From assembly GCA_020628265.1 (NCBI GenBank), contig JAHDFG010000045.1, positions 1 to 11,331 of the forward strand: a stretch of DNA of 11,331 nucleotides. The letters run 5' to 3'. Under the pieces are notes generated by a model, which was not told where the DNA came from, did not search any database, and saw nothing but the letters and a program-made list of their open reading frames with translations. This DNA comes from Pseudooctadecabacter sp. GTDB taxonomy: Bacteria > Pseudomonadota > Alphaproteobacteria > Rhodobacterales > Rhodobacteraceae. The position numbers and the translations under genes are program-made. Shown here piece by piece: positions 1 through 7,059 of this stretch; positions within the stretch are counted from its first letter, which is position 1; each line of letters opens with the position of its first letter.

Positions 1-1604
1 ACCCAGACGCCGCGCCCCTGCTGCGTTTCTTCATCGAATTGGTAGACGCGCACGGCAGCGTCAATTTCGAACCGGTCGGCGCCTGCCCCGCCGTTCAAGG
101 TGTCATCCTCCTGCCCGCCGTTCAGCGTATCGTCGCCGTCTCCTCCGCGCAGACTGTCTTGCCCGGCAAGACCGCTCAGGCGATCGTTGCCAATGCCACC
201 AAACAGGCCATCGTCGCCATCTCCGCCGAAAAGGCGGTCGTCGCCACGACCCCCATAAAGCTGGTCATCGCCTTCGCCCCCAAAAAGGCCATCCGCGCCA
301 TCGGCGCCACGCAACACATCATGGCCCGTTCCGCCGTTCATGCGATCGTCACCACGCCCGCCATGCATGATGTCATCGCCCGCGTCGCCCCACAAAAGGT
401 CGTCGCCGTCATAGCCGGAGACGCGATCGTTGCCGTTTCCACCATAGGCATAATCATCGCCGAAACCGCCGTTGATATCGTCGTTGCCATCATCTCCATG
501 CAGTTCGTCCAACCCACCGTTGCCGCGGATTGTGTCATTCCCGTCCTCACCGGCGATCTCATCACCCTGATCGCCGCCACGTAGATCATCATCACCAGTT
601 CCGCCGACAATACGGTCATTGCCCGCACGGCCAAAGACGGTGTCGTGCCCCCCGAGCGCGAAGACCTCATCATCGCCATTCGTAAGCGAAAGAACATCGT
701 CGCCTTCGCTAGGCTCCCCGACCGGAGCAATAACCGGAGGCGGACCGGGCAAAAGTTCAAAGGGATCAACGGGTTCTATTTCAGTCTCAAGCGGAACGAG
801 GTCAAACACACCTAGCAGGTCCTCACCATCCCTCCCCGTGTAGACCACCTGCAATTCCCCGTCTTCAGAGATGCGGACATCGTCGGCATAAACCTCCGAG
901 CCTTCCGGCAGTACAAAGCTGTCGGGCCAGACCTCATTGAGCAACAACGTGCCATCTTCCGAGTACTGCTCAATGCGGTCCTCAAGGCCATTCTCTCCCC
1001 AAAACCAGACGACAAAACCTCCATCCGGCGTCGCGAATACTTCTTGGACCCGCTGATCCAAAGCCCTCGTACTTGGCACCAGCACCAGCGATTTCAGACC
1101 CTGTGTGTCTTCAACAAAGGCCCCCATTTCCTGATCGCCTTCGGGGCCGACACGTCCATAGGAATATCCGACCACACCTTCACCCAAAGGTCGGATGGAA
1201 AGTGTCTGAGGCTGCAGCGTACTTTCGTTCGGCAGCGCATCGGGGTATTCCGTCACCGCGCTGACGGTCCCGTCCTCGAATATGTCAACGATGGCCGCGC
1301 TGTAGCTCGTTGTGACGCTACCGTCTTCGCCAAGTGTTTCGCGTGTTACGCCAAAAATGAACGATCCTTCGTCCCCCAATGGCACAGCCTGACCGAGTGT
1401 GTTGGTGTGAAGCGCCCCGCCAAAGCCCACGTCCAACGTTGTGACAACGTCGACCCCATCGGCTGTCGTGTAGGTGAAGGTGTAACTGGTATCAGTCGGA
1501 CCAAGGTCGACATCCAACGCCCCGCCAGAAGCATCCAGATAGCCGTTTGGACGCGGATCAAGGGGCGCCGTGATCGGTGTGAGGGGGGACAGAAGATTTA
1601 ACAT
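1..1604 (-). CDS. RTX (hemolysin-type calcium-binding repeat) protein, type A, C-terminus cut by window edge
   Basis: An uninterrupted frame of 534 codons runs from the ATG at 1604 to the window edge with no stop, so the C-terminus is missing. An AAGGA ribosome-binding site lies 7 nt upstream (1612-1616). Residues 1-275 form an Asp/Gly-rich, beta-rich region with no catalytic motif I recognise. A Pro-rich linker follows (about 275-298), then EGDDVLSLT and about 23 Gly/Asp nonapeptides of the GGxGxDxLx type (about 300-510). RTX repeats of this kind bind Ca2+ in a parallel beta-roll and normally mark type I secreted proteins; no N-terminal signal peptide is seen, which fits. The protein matches the one at 7060-9081 along its whole length, including the order of its repeat units, so the two are paralogues. 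It lies 88 bp downstream of another RTX gene and may share its transcript. Function unknown; could be an adhesin, a surface-layer-like protein or an enzyme of unknown fold. Confidence 0.88.
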   Translation of the reverse strand, partial: MLNLLSPLTPITAPLDPRPNGYLDASGGALDVDLGPTDTSYTFTYTTADGVDVVTTLDVGFGGALHTNTLGQAVPLGDEGSFIFGVTRETLGEDGSVTTSYSAAIVDIFEDGTVSAVTEYPDALPNESTLQPQTLSIRPLGEGVVGYSYGRVGPEGDQEMGAFVEDTQGLKSLVLVPSTRALDQRVQEVFATPDGGFVVWFWGENGLEDRIEQYSEDGTLLLNEVWPDSFVLPEGSEVYADDVRISEDGELQVVYTGRDGEDLLGVFDLVPLETEIEPVDPFELLPGPPPVIAPVGEPSEGDDVLSLTNGDDEVFALGGHDTVFGRAGNDRIVGGTGDDDLRGGDQGDEIAGEDGNDTIRGNGGLDELHGDDGNDDINGGFGDDYAYGGNGNDRVSGYDGDDLLWGDAGDDIMHGGRGDDRMNGGTGHDVLRGADGADGLFGGEGDDQLYGGRGDDRLFGGDGDDGLFGGIGNDRLSGLAGQDSLRGGDGDDTLNGGQEDDTLNGGAGADRFEIDAAVRVYQFDEETQQGRGVW

Positions 1605-1647
1605 AACGATATCCTTGGATTACTCGTAAAGTGCCTTGGAGTTGGCA

Positions 1648-1677
1648 CATCAAGGCGCAGCAGGGGTCGCCTTGATG
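1648..1677 (-). promoter_or_regulatory. strong intergenic hairpin between two RTX genes
   Basis: The arms CATCAAGGCG and CGCCTTGATG pair perfectly over 10 bp around a 10-nt loop, 15 nt past the stop codon of the upstream RTX gene (1693-2901). On the minus strand no run of T follows, so it is not a typical intrinsic terminator. A second, smaller hairpin (GTGCC/GGCAC, 1631-1635 with 1644-1648) touches its base and lies before the ribosome-binding site of the next gene. It may stabilise the upstream mRNA, attenuate readthrough or act as a processing site. The structure is visible; the role is inferred. Confidence 0.5.
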
Positions 1678-1692
1678 CCGGTTGGTTTGAAT

Positions 1693-2901
1693 CTAAAGGA
1701 GCCCGATATCGTCCTCGATCAGGCCGGATTTGCGCATGAGCTCGTCAAGGTCGGTGTTGAGCAGTGTGATGTCCACGTCGCCCGCCGTGATGACCACCGA
1801 CGTTCCAACCTGTGCAAGGCCCGCTGTTGCAAGGCTGTCGCCCGTGCCGGACAGGTCCAGAATATCCTCGCCCGCCTGAAAATCACGGATCGTATCGCTG
1901 CCGTCGCCGTTTCGGAAGATGAAGGTGTCGGACCCGTGTCCCCCGACCAGAACATCGTCACCGGTGCCGCCCGTCAGGATATCGGCGTCTCGTCCCCCGA
2001 GGAGGAGATCATCGTCTGCCCCGCCAAAGAGGCTGTCCTTGCCAAGGCTGCCACGCAACTCGTCGCGGCCGTCATCGCCGCGCAGGATGTCGTTGGATTT
2101 GCCCCCCAACAGGTAGTCATCACCGTCATTGCCCCGCAGGGTGTCGGCTCCGTCACCGCCATAAAGGGTGTCACGGCCAAACCCGCCGCGCAAATCATCC
2201 TCCCCTTCATTGCCCGCGATCCGGTCGTCGTTGTTGCCGCCCAGCAGGAAGTCGTTTCCGAACCCGCCGTAGATCTTGTCCTGACCCGCACCGCCATGGA
2301 CGTAATCATTGCCGGCACCGCCAAACATGATGTCGTTGCCAAAGTTGCCGAACATGTCGTCTGCGCCACTGTCACCGTACATCCGGTCACCACCCAAACC
2401 GCCGTACATCAGGTCTTCACCGTTACCACCAAACAGCGTGTCAAACCCGCCCTCGCCCCGGATCACATCATCCATCTCGGTGCCATAGAGCGTGTTCTTC
2501 GCTCCGTCTCCGAAGACAGCCAGACCTTGCGTCGGTGATACTGGGGTGAAGTCCCCAAGATCGTAGACAAATGCCTGTTCGGGTACGCCAAAATCATCGG
2601 TCGCTCCCAGCAGCGTGGCCCTCACGATGCCCCATGCGTCTTCGTATTCGACCTGCATACCCAACGGGGTCAAAACCACGTTCAAGGGCGTTCCATCGGC
2701 GACACCAGGACCACTCCGGACCATATCGACCGCGCCATCTCGAATGACCGCGGCGCGCAGATAATCTACGGACCCAGTTCCATCAAAACCTGTCGGGTCG
2801 ACCCAGAACAGCATGTCTGTGCCATCCGTAGATGTCGCAACGACGTTCTGCGCCATCCGCCCGGCGAGTGTTTCGAGTGCAATAAATTCTTCAAAAGTCA
2901 T
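1693..2901 (-). CDS. RTX calcium-binding protein, type B (short)
   Basis: A complete 402-residue frame from ATG to TAG, preceded by GGGGG at 2911-2915 (9-nt spacer), which can pair with the anti-Shine-Dalgarno CCUCC with one G-U pair. Residues 1-130 are a non-repeat N-terminal region with no known motif. Residues about 131-325 are roughly 20 Gly/Asp nonapeptides (for example GGDGADTLRGNDGDDYL). The end has the layout of an RTX secretion module: SDTFIFRNGDGSDTIRDF (324-341), a short beta-rich stretch, and a final acidic-hydrophobic tail EDDIGLL. This points to type I secretion in one step to the outside, with folding on extracellular Ca2+. It is a paralogue of the gene directly upstream (2981-4813): the N-terminal regions resemble each other and repeat units align in register, with GRDTLYGGDG and GGKSND in both. 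No protease HExxH or other catalytic motif was found. Biological role unknown. Confidence 0.9.
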   Translation of the reverse strand: MTFEEFIALETLAGRMAQNVVATSTDGTDMLFWVDPTGFDGTGSVDYLRAAVIRDGAVDMVRSGPGVADGTPLNVVLTPLGMQVEYEDAWGIVRATLLGATDDFGVPEQAFVYDLGDFTPVSPTQGLAVFGDGAKNTLYGTEMDDVIRGEGGFDTLFGGNGEDLMYGGLGGDRMYGDSGADDMFGNFGNDIMFGGAGNDYVHGGAGQDKIYGGFGNDFLLGGNNDDRIAGNEGEDDLRGGFGRDTLYGGDGADTLRGNDGDDYLLGGKSNDILRGDDGRDELRGSLGKDSLFGGADDDLLLGGRDADILTGGTGDDVLVGGHGSDTFIFRNGDGSDTIRDFQAGEDILDLSGTGDSLATAGLAQVGTSVVITAGDVDITLLNTDLDELMRKSGLIEDDIGLL

Positions 2902-2980
2902 CGTAATATTCCCCCAAGAATAGATGGTTTTTGACCGTCAAGCCGACCAGCACCGGTGAGCATCGGGTCCACAAAGGGCG

Positions 2981-4813
2981 TCACAGCAGGAATGACGCCT
3001 CATCAATGTCTTCGGCGTCGGTGTTCTCCAACCGGATCACCACGTCGCCCGCCTCAATAACGGCTGTGCTCTCATCCTGACTGAGGAAAATATCGTCGAA
3101 GGTCAGCCCCATGGACGACAAGTCAATCTTGTCTGAACCATTGCCAAAGTCTTCGATCACATCCGAGCCATCGCCCGAGTCAAATGCAAAGATATCGTCG
3201 CCGCGTCCGCCCTTCAGCAGGTCGCTGTCCACACCGCCATGGATGTAGTCATTGCCCGTTCCGCCGTAGATCTGGTCGTCATCATCCGCGCCAAACAGCC
3301 TGTCGTCGCCGGAGTTGCCCCAGATCATATCGTCGCCGTTGTCCGTTACCGGATCACCTTGGTCATCGGGGACGTTCAATTCGTCAGGGAAGCTCGGGTC
3401 GAGCCCGCCGTAGACCACGTCGTCGCCACGACCGCCCACGATGGTGTCACTGCCTTCGCCGGCAAAGATCGTGTCGTTGCCTTCGTTGCCGGTGATGATG
3501 TCGTCGTCGAAGCCCGCGTTGACGATGTCATCGCCGCGCCCTGCCGTGATGCTGTCGTTGTCGTCGCCAGTAGTGATGATGTCGTCGCCACGGCCACCGT
3601 AGACCGTATCCTTATCATCATCAGGGTCCGCATCACCGGGCAGGAACGGCGGCACAGGGCGGTCGGTCCCGCCGGAAATGCCTGTCAGCGGATCAATGTT
3701 ACCGGAGGTGTCGATAACGTCGTCGCCCCAGTCGCCAGACACGATGTCCTGACCGTTGCCGCCAAAGATCGTGTCATCGCCACTTTGCCCGCGCAGGATG
3801 TCGTCCCCGTTGTCGCCGTACATGGTGTCGTTGCTGCCACCGCCGACCAATTCGTCATCACGGTTGCCGCCATACATCAGGTCCTTGCCGCGACCGCCAT
3901 AGAGTGTGTCCTCGCCACCATCGCCGTGCATCACGTCGTTGGACTTGCCGCCATACAGAATGTCGTGGTCCTTGTTGCCGTGCAGCTCGTCATGGCCGTC
4001 CCCCCCATAAAGGGTGTCCCGCCCGTCACCGCCGGACAACGTGTCCTCACCGCGGAAACCGCGCAGGGTGTCATTGTTCTTGTCGCCGAAGATGTCGTCG
4101 TTGCCATATCCGCCATCGACAAAATCATTGCCTTCACCGCCTTGCAGATAGTCGTTCTGGCTGCCGCCGTAGATGATGTCGTCACCTTTGTTGCCAAAGA
4201 TGCTGTCTTCGCCAGTGTTGCCATGCAGCGTGTCGCCGCCTGCCCCGCCCTTGATGACATCCCAACCGGACCCACCTGAAATGAAATCATGCCCGTCGCG
4301 GCCAAAAATCTCGTCGTCGCCGTCACGGCCGTAAATCGTGTCACGGAATTCCGTACCAACGGCCACTTCGTACTTCGTCTCCTCCACGATCTCCGTGAAG
4401 GCCTCGATGGTGTTCAGGCCGATATCAAGGATCGCGCCGGCGCCCGTATCGAGGACCACGTCCATCCGCACTAGGCTGCCTTCGATGTCGGTGCTGTCAT
4501 ACTCGATGCCAAGACCGACCTGCCCATCTTCAACCGTGACAGAGCTGTCTGCGGGTACGGCCACCACCTGAATGGGGCTGCCTGTCTCTAGACCGGGCCC
4601 GATGGCTGCAAAGGCTTCTGCGTTGCCCGGCAGACCGGTCATACCATCGGCATCAACAAGGGTCAGATACAGCTCATTCACGCCTGGCATATCGGGTTCA
4701 ACTTCTTCCCAGATAAAGGCTGATGTGCCGTCGCCAAGATCCACTGTCATGGACACGCCAATCACGGCGCCGTCGGCAATACGAGAGTCTACAAGTTCAG
4801 AGATTGTGGTCAT
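2981..4813 (-). CDS. RTX calcium-binding protein, type B (long)
   Basis: A complete 610-residue frame, TGA stop, with a run of seven G (4821-4827) 7 nt before the ATG as the likely ribosome-binding site. Residues 1-150 are a non-repeat N-terminal region similar to that of the downstream paralogue (both contain a DGT..xF.W stretch and G.x.G[ST]P[IL]xVV). Residues about 155-540 are RTX nonapeptides, interrupted at about 368-401 and 470-491 by segments rich in Pro and Asp. The C-terminus (about 541-610) carries DSGDGSDVIEDFGNGSDKI and ends in DEASFLL, typical of RTX secretion modules. Expected location is extracellular or on the cell surface through a type I secretion system, whose genes are not in the window. 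It follows phoX but is separated from it by a strong terminator, so it probably has its own promoter in the 227-bp gap; it may lead a three-gene RTX transcript. No enzyme motif was seen and function is unknown. Confidence 0.9.
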   Translation of the reverse strand: MTTISELVDSRIADGAVIGVSMTVDLGDGTSAFIWEEVEPDMPGVNELYLTLVDADGMTGLPGNAEAFAAIGPGLETGSPIQVVAVPADSSVTVEDGQVGLGIEYDSTDIEGSLVRMDVVLDTGAGAILDIGLNTIEAFTEIVEETKYEVAVGTEFRDTIYGRDGDDEIFGRDGHDFISGGSGWDVIKGGAGGDTLHGNTGEDSIFGNKGDDIIYGGSQNDYLQGGEGNDFVDGGYGNDDIFGDKNNDTLRGFRGEDTLSGGDGRDTLYGGDGHDELHGNKDHDILYGGKSNDVMHGDGGEDTLYGGRGKDLMYGGNRDDELVGGGSNDTMYGDNGDDILRGQSGDDTIFGGNGQDIVSGDWGDDVIDTSGNIDPLTGISGGTDRPVPPFLPGDADPDDDKDTVYGGRGDDIITTGDDNDSITAGRGDDIVNAGFDDDIITGNEGNDTIFAGEGSDTIVGGRGDDVVYGGLDPSFPDELNVPDDQGDPVTDNGDDMIWGNSGDDRLFGADDDDQIYGGTGNDYIHGGVDSDLLKGGRGDDIFAFDSGDGSDVIEDFGNGSDKIDLSSMGLTFDDIFLSQDESTAVIEAGDVVIRLENTDAEDIDEASFLL

Positions 4814-4941
4814 TTCGTTGCCCCCCCAGGCATGTATTGGCCGATCCCTAGAAGAGGGGCCCGCACAACTTTAGATAAGCATGCGCCATTTCACGCCTTC
4901 CCTCAAGACCAAGGGGCAGTCTTCATCAAGACGAGACGGCC

Positions 4942-4960
4942 TGTTTCTGATACTGAAACA
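4942..4960. promoter_or_regulatory. possible operator palindrome upstream of RTX gene
   Basis: TGTTTC and GAAACA form perfect 6-bp arms separated by 7 bp, in the 227-bp gap (4814-5040) between phoX and the next RTX gene, about 130 bp before that gene's ATG. The symmetry fits a binding site for a dimeric regulator, but it may be chance. I see no convincing -35/-10 pair for the RTX gene in this gap; apart from this palindrome and the phoX terminator nothing else in it is recognisable. Confidence 0.25.
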
Positions 4961-4979
4961 ATCTGTTCAAAAATCGCAC

Positions 4980-5013
4980 AAAAAAGGCCCGTCCCTTCAA
5001 AAGGTACGGGCCT
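4980..5013 (-). terminator. intrinsic terminator of phoX
   Basis: On the minus strand AGGCCCGT (5013-5006) pairs with ACGGGCCT (4992-4985) over 8 bp, with a CCTT/AAGG inner pairing in the loop, and is followed directly by six T (4985-4980). It begins 27 nt after the phoX stop codon. This is a textbook Rho-independent terminator and separates phoX from the RTX gene downstream. Confidence 0.88.
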
Positions 5014-5040
5014 ACGCGTCATAAAATCTGGTCTTTGAAA

Positions 5041-6924
5041 TTAACCGACAGCAGCGCCGTCTTCACGCCAAACGGCGATGACGGACGACCGAGGTTTGCC
5101 TGCCCCGTCAGGCCAGGAGCCGCCAGGGTGCTGGATGCCCACGAAGGCAACCGTGCGGTCGGTGTTCCATGTCAGACCGGTCACTTCGGACCCATTGGGG
5201 CCGGTCATGAAGCGGGCGATTTCGCCGGTCTCGGGGTGCCCCACCAGCATCTGGTTGTTGCCCATGCCGGTGAACGCGCCTTCGTTGCTGTCGTCGCCGT
5301 CCGTCTGGATCCAGACAAGGCCCTTGCTGTCCACCTGCATCCCGTCGGGCGAGTTGAACATATTGCCTTCGGTGACATTCTCGGAGCCTGCGTAATCGCC
5401 CAGCCCCACGACAGGGTTACCGGCCATCACATAAAGATCCCAAGTAAAGTCCACTGCCCCGTGGTCACCGCCCTCAGGCCGCCAGCGCACGATCTGACCA
5501 TAACGGTTTTCCTCGCGCGGGTTGGGGGAGCCAGCAACCGGTTCCGCCAGATCACCGCCCTTGTTGGTGAACCCTTCCGTCCGGCGGGAGTTGTTGGTCA
5601 GGCAGCAATAGGCCTCGGCCAGTGTCGGCGACACGGCCACCCACTCGGGACGGTCCATGGTGGTTGCTTGCACAGCCGATGCGGCCTGACGGGTCAGGAT
5701 CGCGATCATGGCTGCGTCCATGCCCGTGGCTTCCGGCGTCAGGGCCAGCCATTCACCGGTGCCGTCTGTGTTGAACTTGGCGGCAAACAGGCGGCCGTTG
5801 TCCAGCAGACCTTCGGTGCTTTCACCTTCTGACCACGTGGCGTCGGAGACGTATTTGTACATGAACTCGCCGCGTTCATCGTCGCCCATGTAGACCACGA
5901 TGCGTCCGTCATTGGCCTGCGTCATCGCCGCATTCTCATGCTTGAAGCGGCCCAGTGCTGTGCGTTTCACTGGCGTGGAGGTCGGATCAGCAGGGTCGAT
6001 TTCCACAATGTAGCCAAAGCGGTAAGGCTCATTCGGGGTCTGGCTGATGTCGTAGCGCGCCTGCAGGGTCTCGTACTGGTAGCGGCTGGATGTGCCGATG
6101 CCGTAGCGTTTGAAATCCTCGGACAGCTCAAGGTCTGCGTCGGTGGAGCCGAAGTAGCCGTTAAAGTTCTCTTCACAGGTCAGGTAGGTGCCCCACAGCG
6201 TGCGGCCCGACCCACAGTTGTTCATCGTGCCCAGAACAGTCGTGCCCTCAGGGTCATCAGCCGTCTTCAGCATGTCGTGACCGGCGGCGGGGCCAGCGAT
6301 GGTCATCGGCGTGTTGTGGTGGATACGGCGGTTCAGGGGGCTGTCGACGACGACGCTGTAGCCGTCCTCGCCCATGGCGACTTCCATCACGGTCACACCC
6401 TGCAGGTTCATCAGGGTCTGGATCTCGTCACCGGTGTAGGTGTCGGTGCTGGCGATGTTGATCTTGGGGTTCACATACTCGTGGTTCACCGCAATCACCT
6501 CGCGGCCGTCCACGTTGAACAATTCCATGCCATCGGTGTTCTCGCCAAAGATGCGGTCGGAACCTTCAAGGCCGTGCCCATCAGCAAACTCCGGCGCGTC
6601 CGAGAACAGCTTGTCACCCCAGCGGGCCACGGTCTTCCACTGGTAGCCCTCGGGGACGTGGATGTCGAAATCGGTGGCGATATCGATGGGTTTGAACCCG
6701 AAATCGGTGGCGTTTTCGGCAAGTGCTGTGGTGGACCGCAACATGCCTGCGCCCATGACAGCTGCGCCAGAGCCCAGAACCAACATCCGGCCAAGGAACC
6801 CGCGGCGGGACATGGCGGCGTCAATCACTGCGTCGAAATCGGTGGTTTCAGGGGCCGGACGCTGCAATTCGTCCCAGTCGTCCCAGCTTAGATCAGTTGT
6901 ATCGGTGGCGTGCGCGTCTTTCAT
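5041..6924 (-). CDS. phoX: PhoX-family alkaline phosphatase, Tat-exported
   Basis: PhoX enzymes (DUF839 family) release phosphate from organic phosphoesters in the periplasm or outside the cell and use Fe3+ and Ca2+ cofactors, so they matter in phosphate-poor seawater. The 627-residue length fits. An AAGGAAG site (6933-6939) precedes the ATG by 8 nt. A 38-residue leader comes before the twin-arginine motif SRRGFLG (39-45), a hydrophobic segment (46-62) and a probable cleavage after TTALA (residue 69). Family blocks are visible in order: VNHEY (146-150), NNCGSG and LTCEENFNG around 235-256, RFKHENAAM (326-334), MGDDERGEF (346-354), LTNNSRR (442-448) and FNSPDGMQ (523-530). The Cys of the TCEEN block is the likely equivalent of the iron-ligating Cys known in PhoX; that assignment is inferred. 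The gene is bounded by terminators on both sides and so is probably transcribed alone. Phosphate control by PhoB would be expected; only a weak candidate site is seen. Confidence 0.9.
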   Translation of the reverse strand: MKDAHATDTTDLSWDDWDELQRPAPETTDFDAVIDAAMSRRGFLGRMLVLGSGAAVMGAGMLRSTTALAENATDFGFKPIDIATDFDIHVPEGYQWKTVARWGDKLFSDAPEFADGHGLEGSDRIFGENTDGMELFNVDGREVIAVNHEYVNPKINIASTDTYTGDEIQTLMNLQGVTVMEVAMGEDGYSVVVDSPLNRRIHHNTPMTIAGPAAGHDMLKTADDPEGTTVLGTMNNCGSGRTLWGTYLTCEENFNGYFGSTDADLELSEDFKRYGIGTSSRYQYETLQARYDISQTPNEPYRFGYIVEIDPADPTSTPVKRTALGRFKHENAAMTQANDGRIVVYMGDDERGEFMYKYVSDATWSEGESTEGLLDNGRLFAAKFNTDGTGEWLALTPEATGMDAAMIAILTRQAASAVQATTMDRPEWVAVSPTLAEAYCCLTNNSRRTEGFTNKGGDLAEPVAGSPNPREENRYGQIVRWRPEGGDHGAVDFTWDLYVMAGNPVVGLGDYAGSENVTEGNMFNSPDGMQVDSKGLVWIQTDGDDSNEGAFTGMGNNQMLVGHPETGEIARFMTGPNGSEVTGLTWNTDRTVAFVGIQHPGGSWPDGAGKPRSSVIAVWREDGAAVG

Positions 6925-6987
6925 CGTGGCAACTTCCTTGTCTTTCGGACCGCCCCTTGCAGCCCGCTCGCGCGCTAACTGATCTGC

Positions 6988-7025
6988 AAATGTAACAACC
7001 CCGCCGAGGATTCATGTCGGCGGGG
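6988..7025 (-). terminator. terminator-like hairpin after the type A RTX gene
   Basis: On the minus strand CCCCGCCGA (7025-7017) pairs with TCGGCGGGG (7007-6999) over 9 bp with a 9-nt loop, followed by TTGTTACATTT. It starts about 35 nt after the stop of the RTX gene at 7060. The stem is strong and the T tract imperfect, so it likely ends or dampens RTX transcription before phoX. Confidence 0.7.
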
Positions 7026-7042
7026 CGAAAGTTTCGTAACAG
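7025..7042 (-). promoter_or_regulatory. weak Pho-box-like direct repeat upstream of phoX
   Basis: On the minus strand the sequence CTGTTAC-GAAA-CTTTCGC has two 7-nt half sites with a 4-nt spacer, matching the general PhoB half site CTGTCAY at 6 of 7 and 5 of 7 positions. It lies about 100 bp before the phoX ATG. Against it: it sits before the terminator hairpin of the preceding gene, and no clear -10 box follows at the right distance. Offered as a candidate only. Confidence 0.22.
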
Positions 7043-7059
7043 TTCTGCAAAGTTTCAGG

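Noticed and set aside
1693..2901. Possible serralysin-type metalloprotease, because of the C-terminal module
   Set aside because: No HExxH zinc motif in any of the four RTX proteins, and the N-terminal region is too short for a protease domain.
2931..2941. TTGACGGTCAA palindrome on the minus strand as a -35 box for the short type B RTX gene
   Set aside because: The nearest -10-like TATTCT is only 13 bp downstream, too close for a standard promoter; the gene is more likely read from upstream.
3194..4357. Short-period repeats resembling a CRISPR or satellite array
   Set aside because: The periodicity is 27 bp and in frame, encoding Gly/Asp nonapeptides with variable third bases; it is RTX coding sequence, not a spacer-repeat array.
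5938..6891. Plus-strand open frame of 317 codons inside phoX
   Set aside because: It lies opposite a gene with clear family motifs over its full length and has no recognisable domain of its own.
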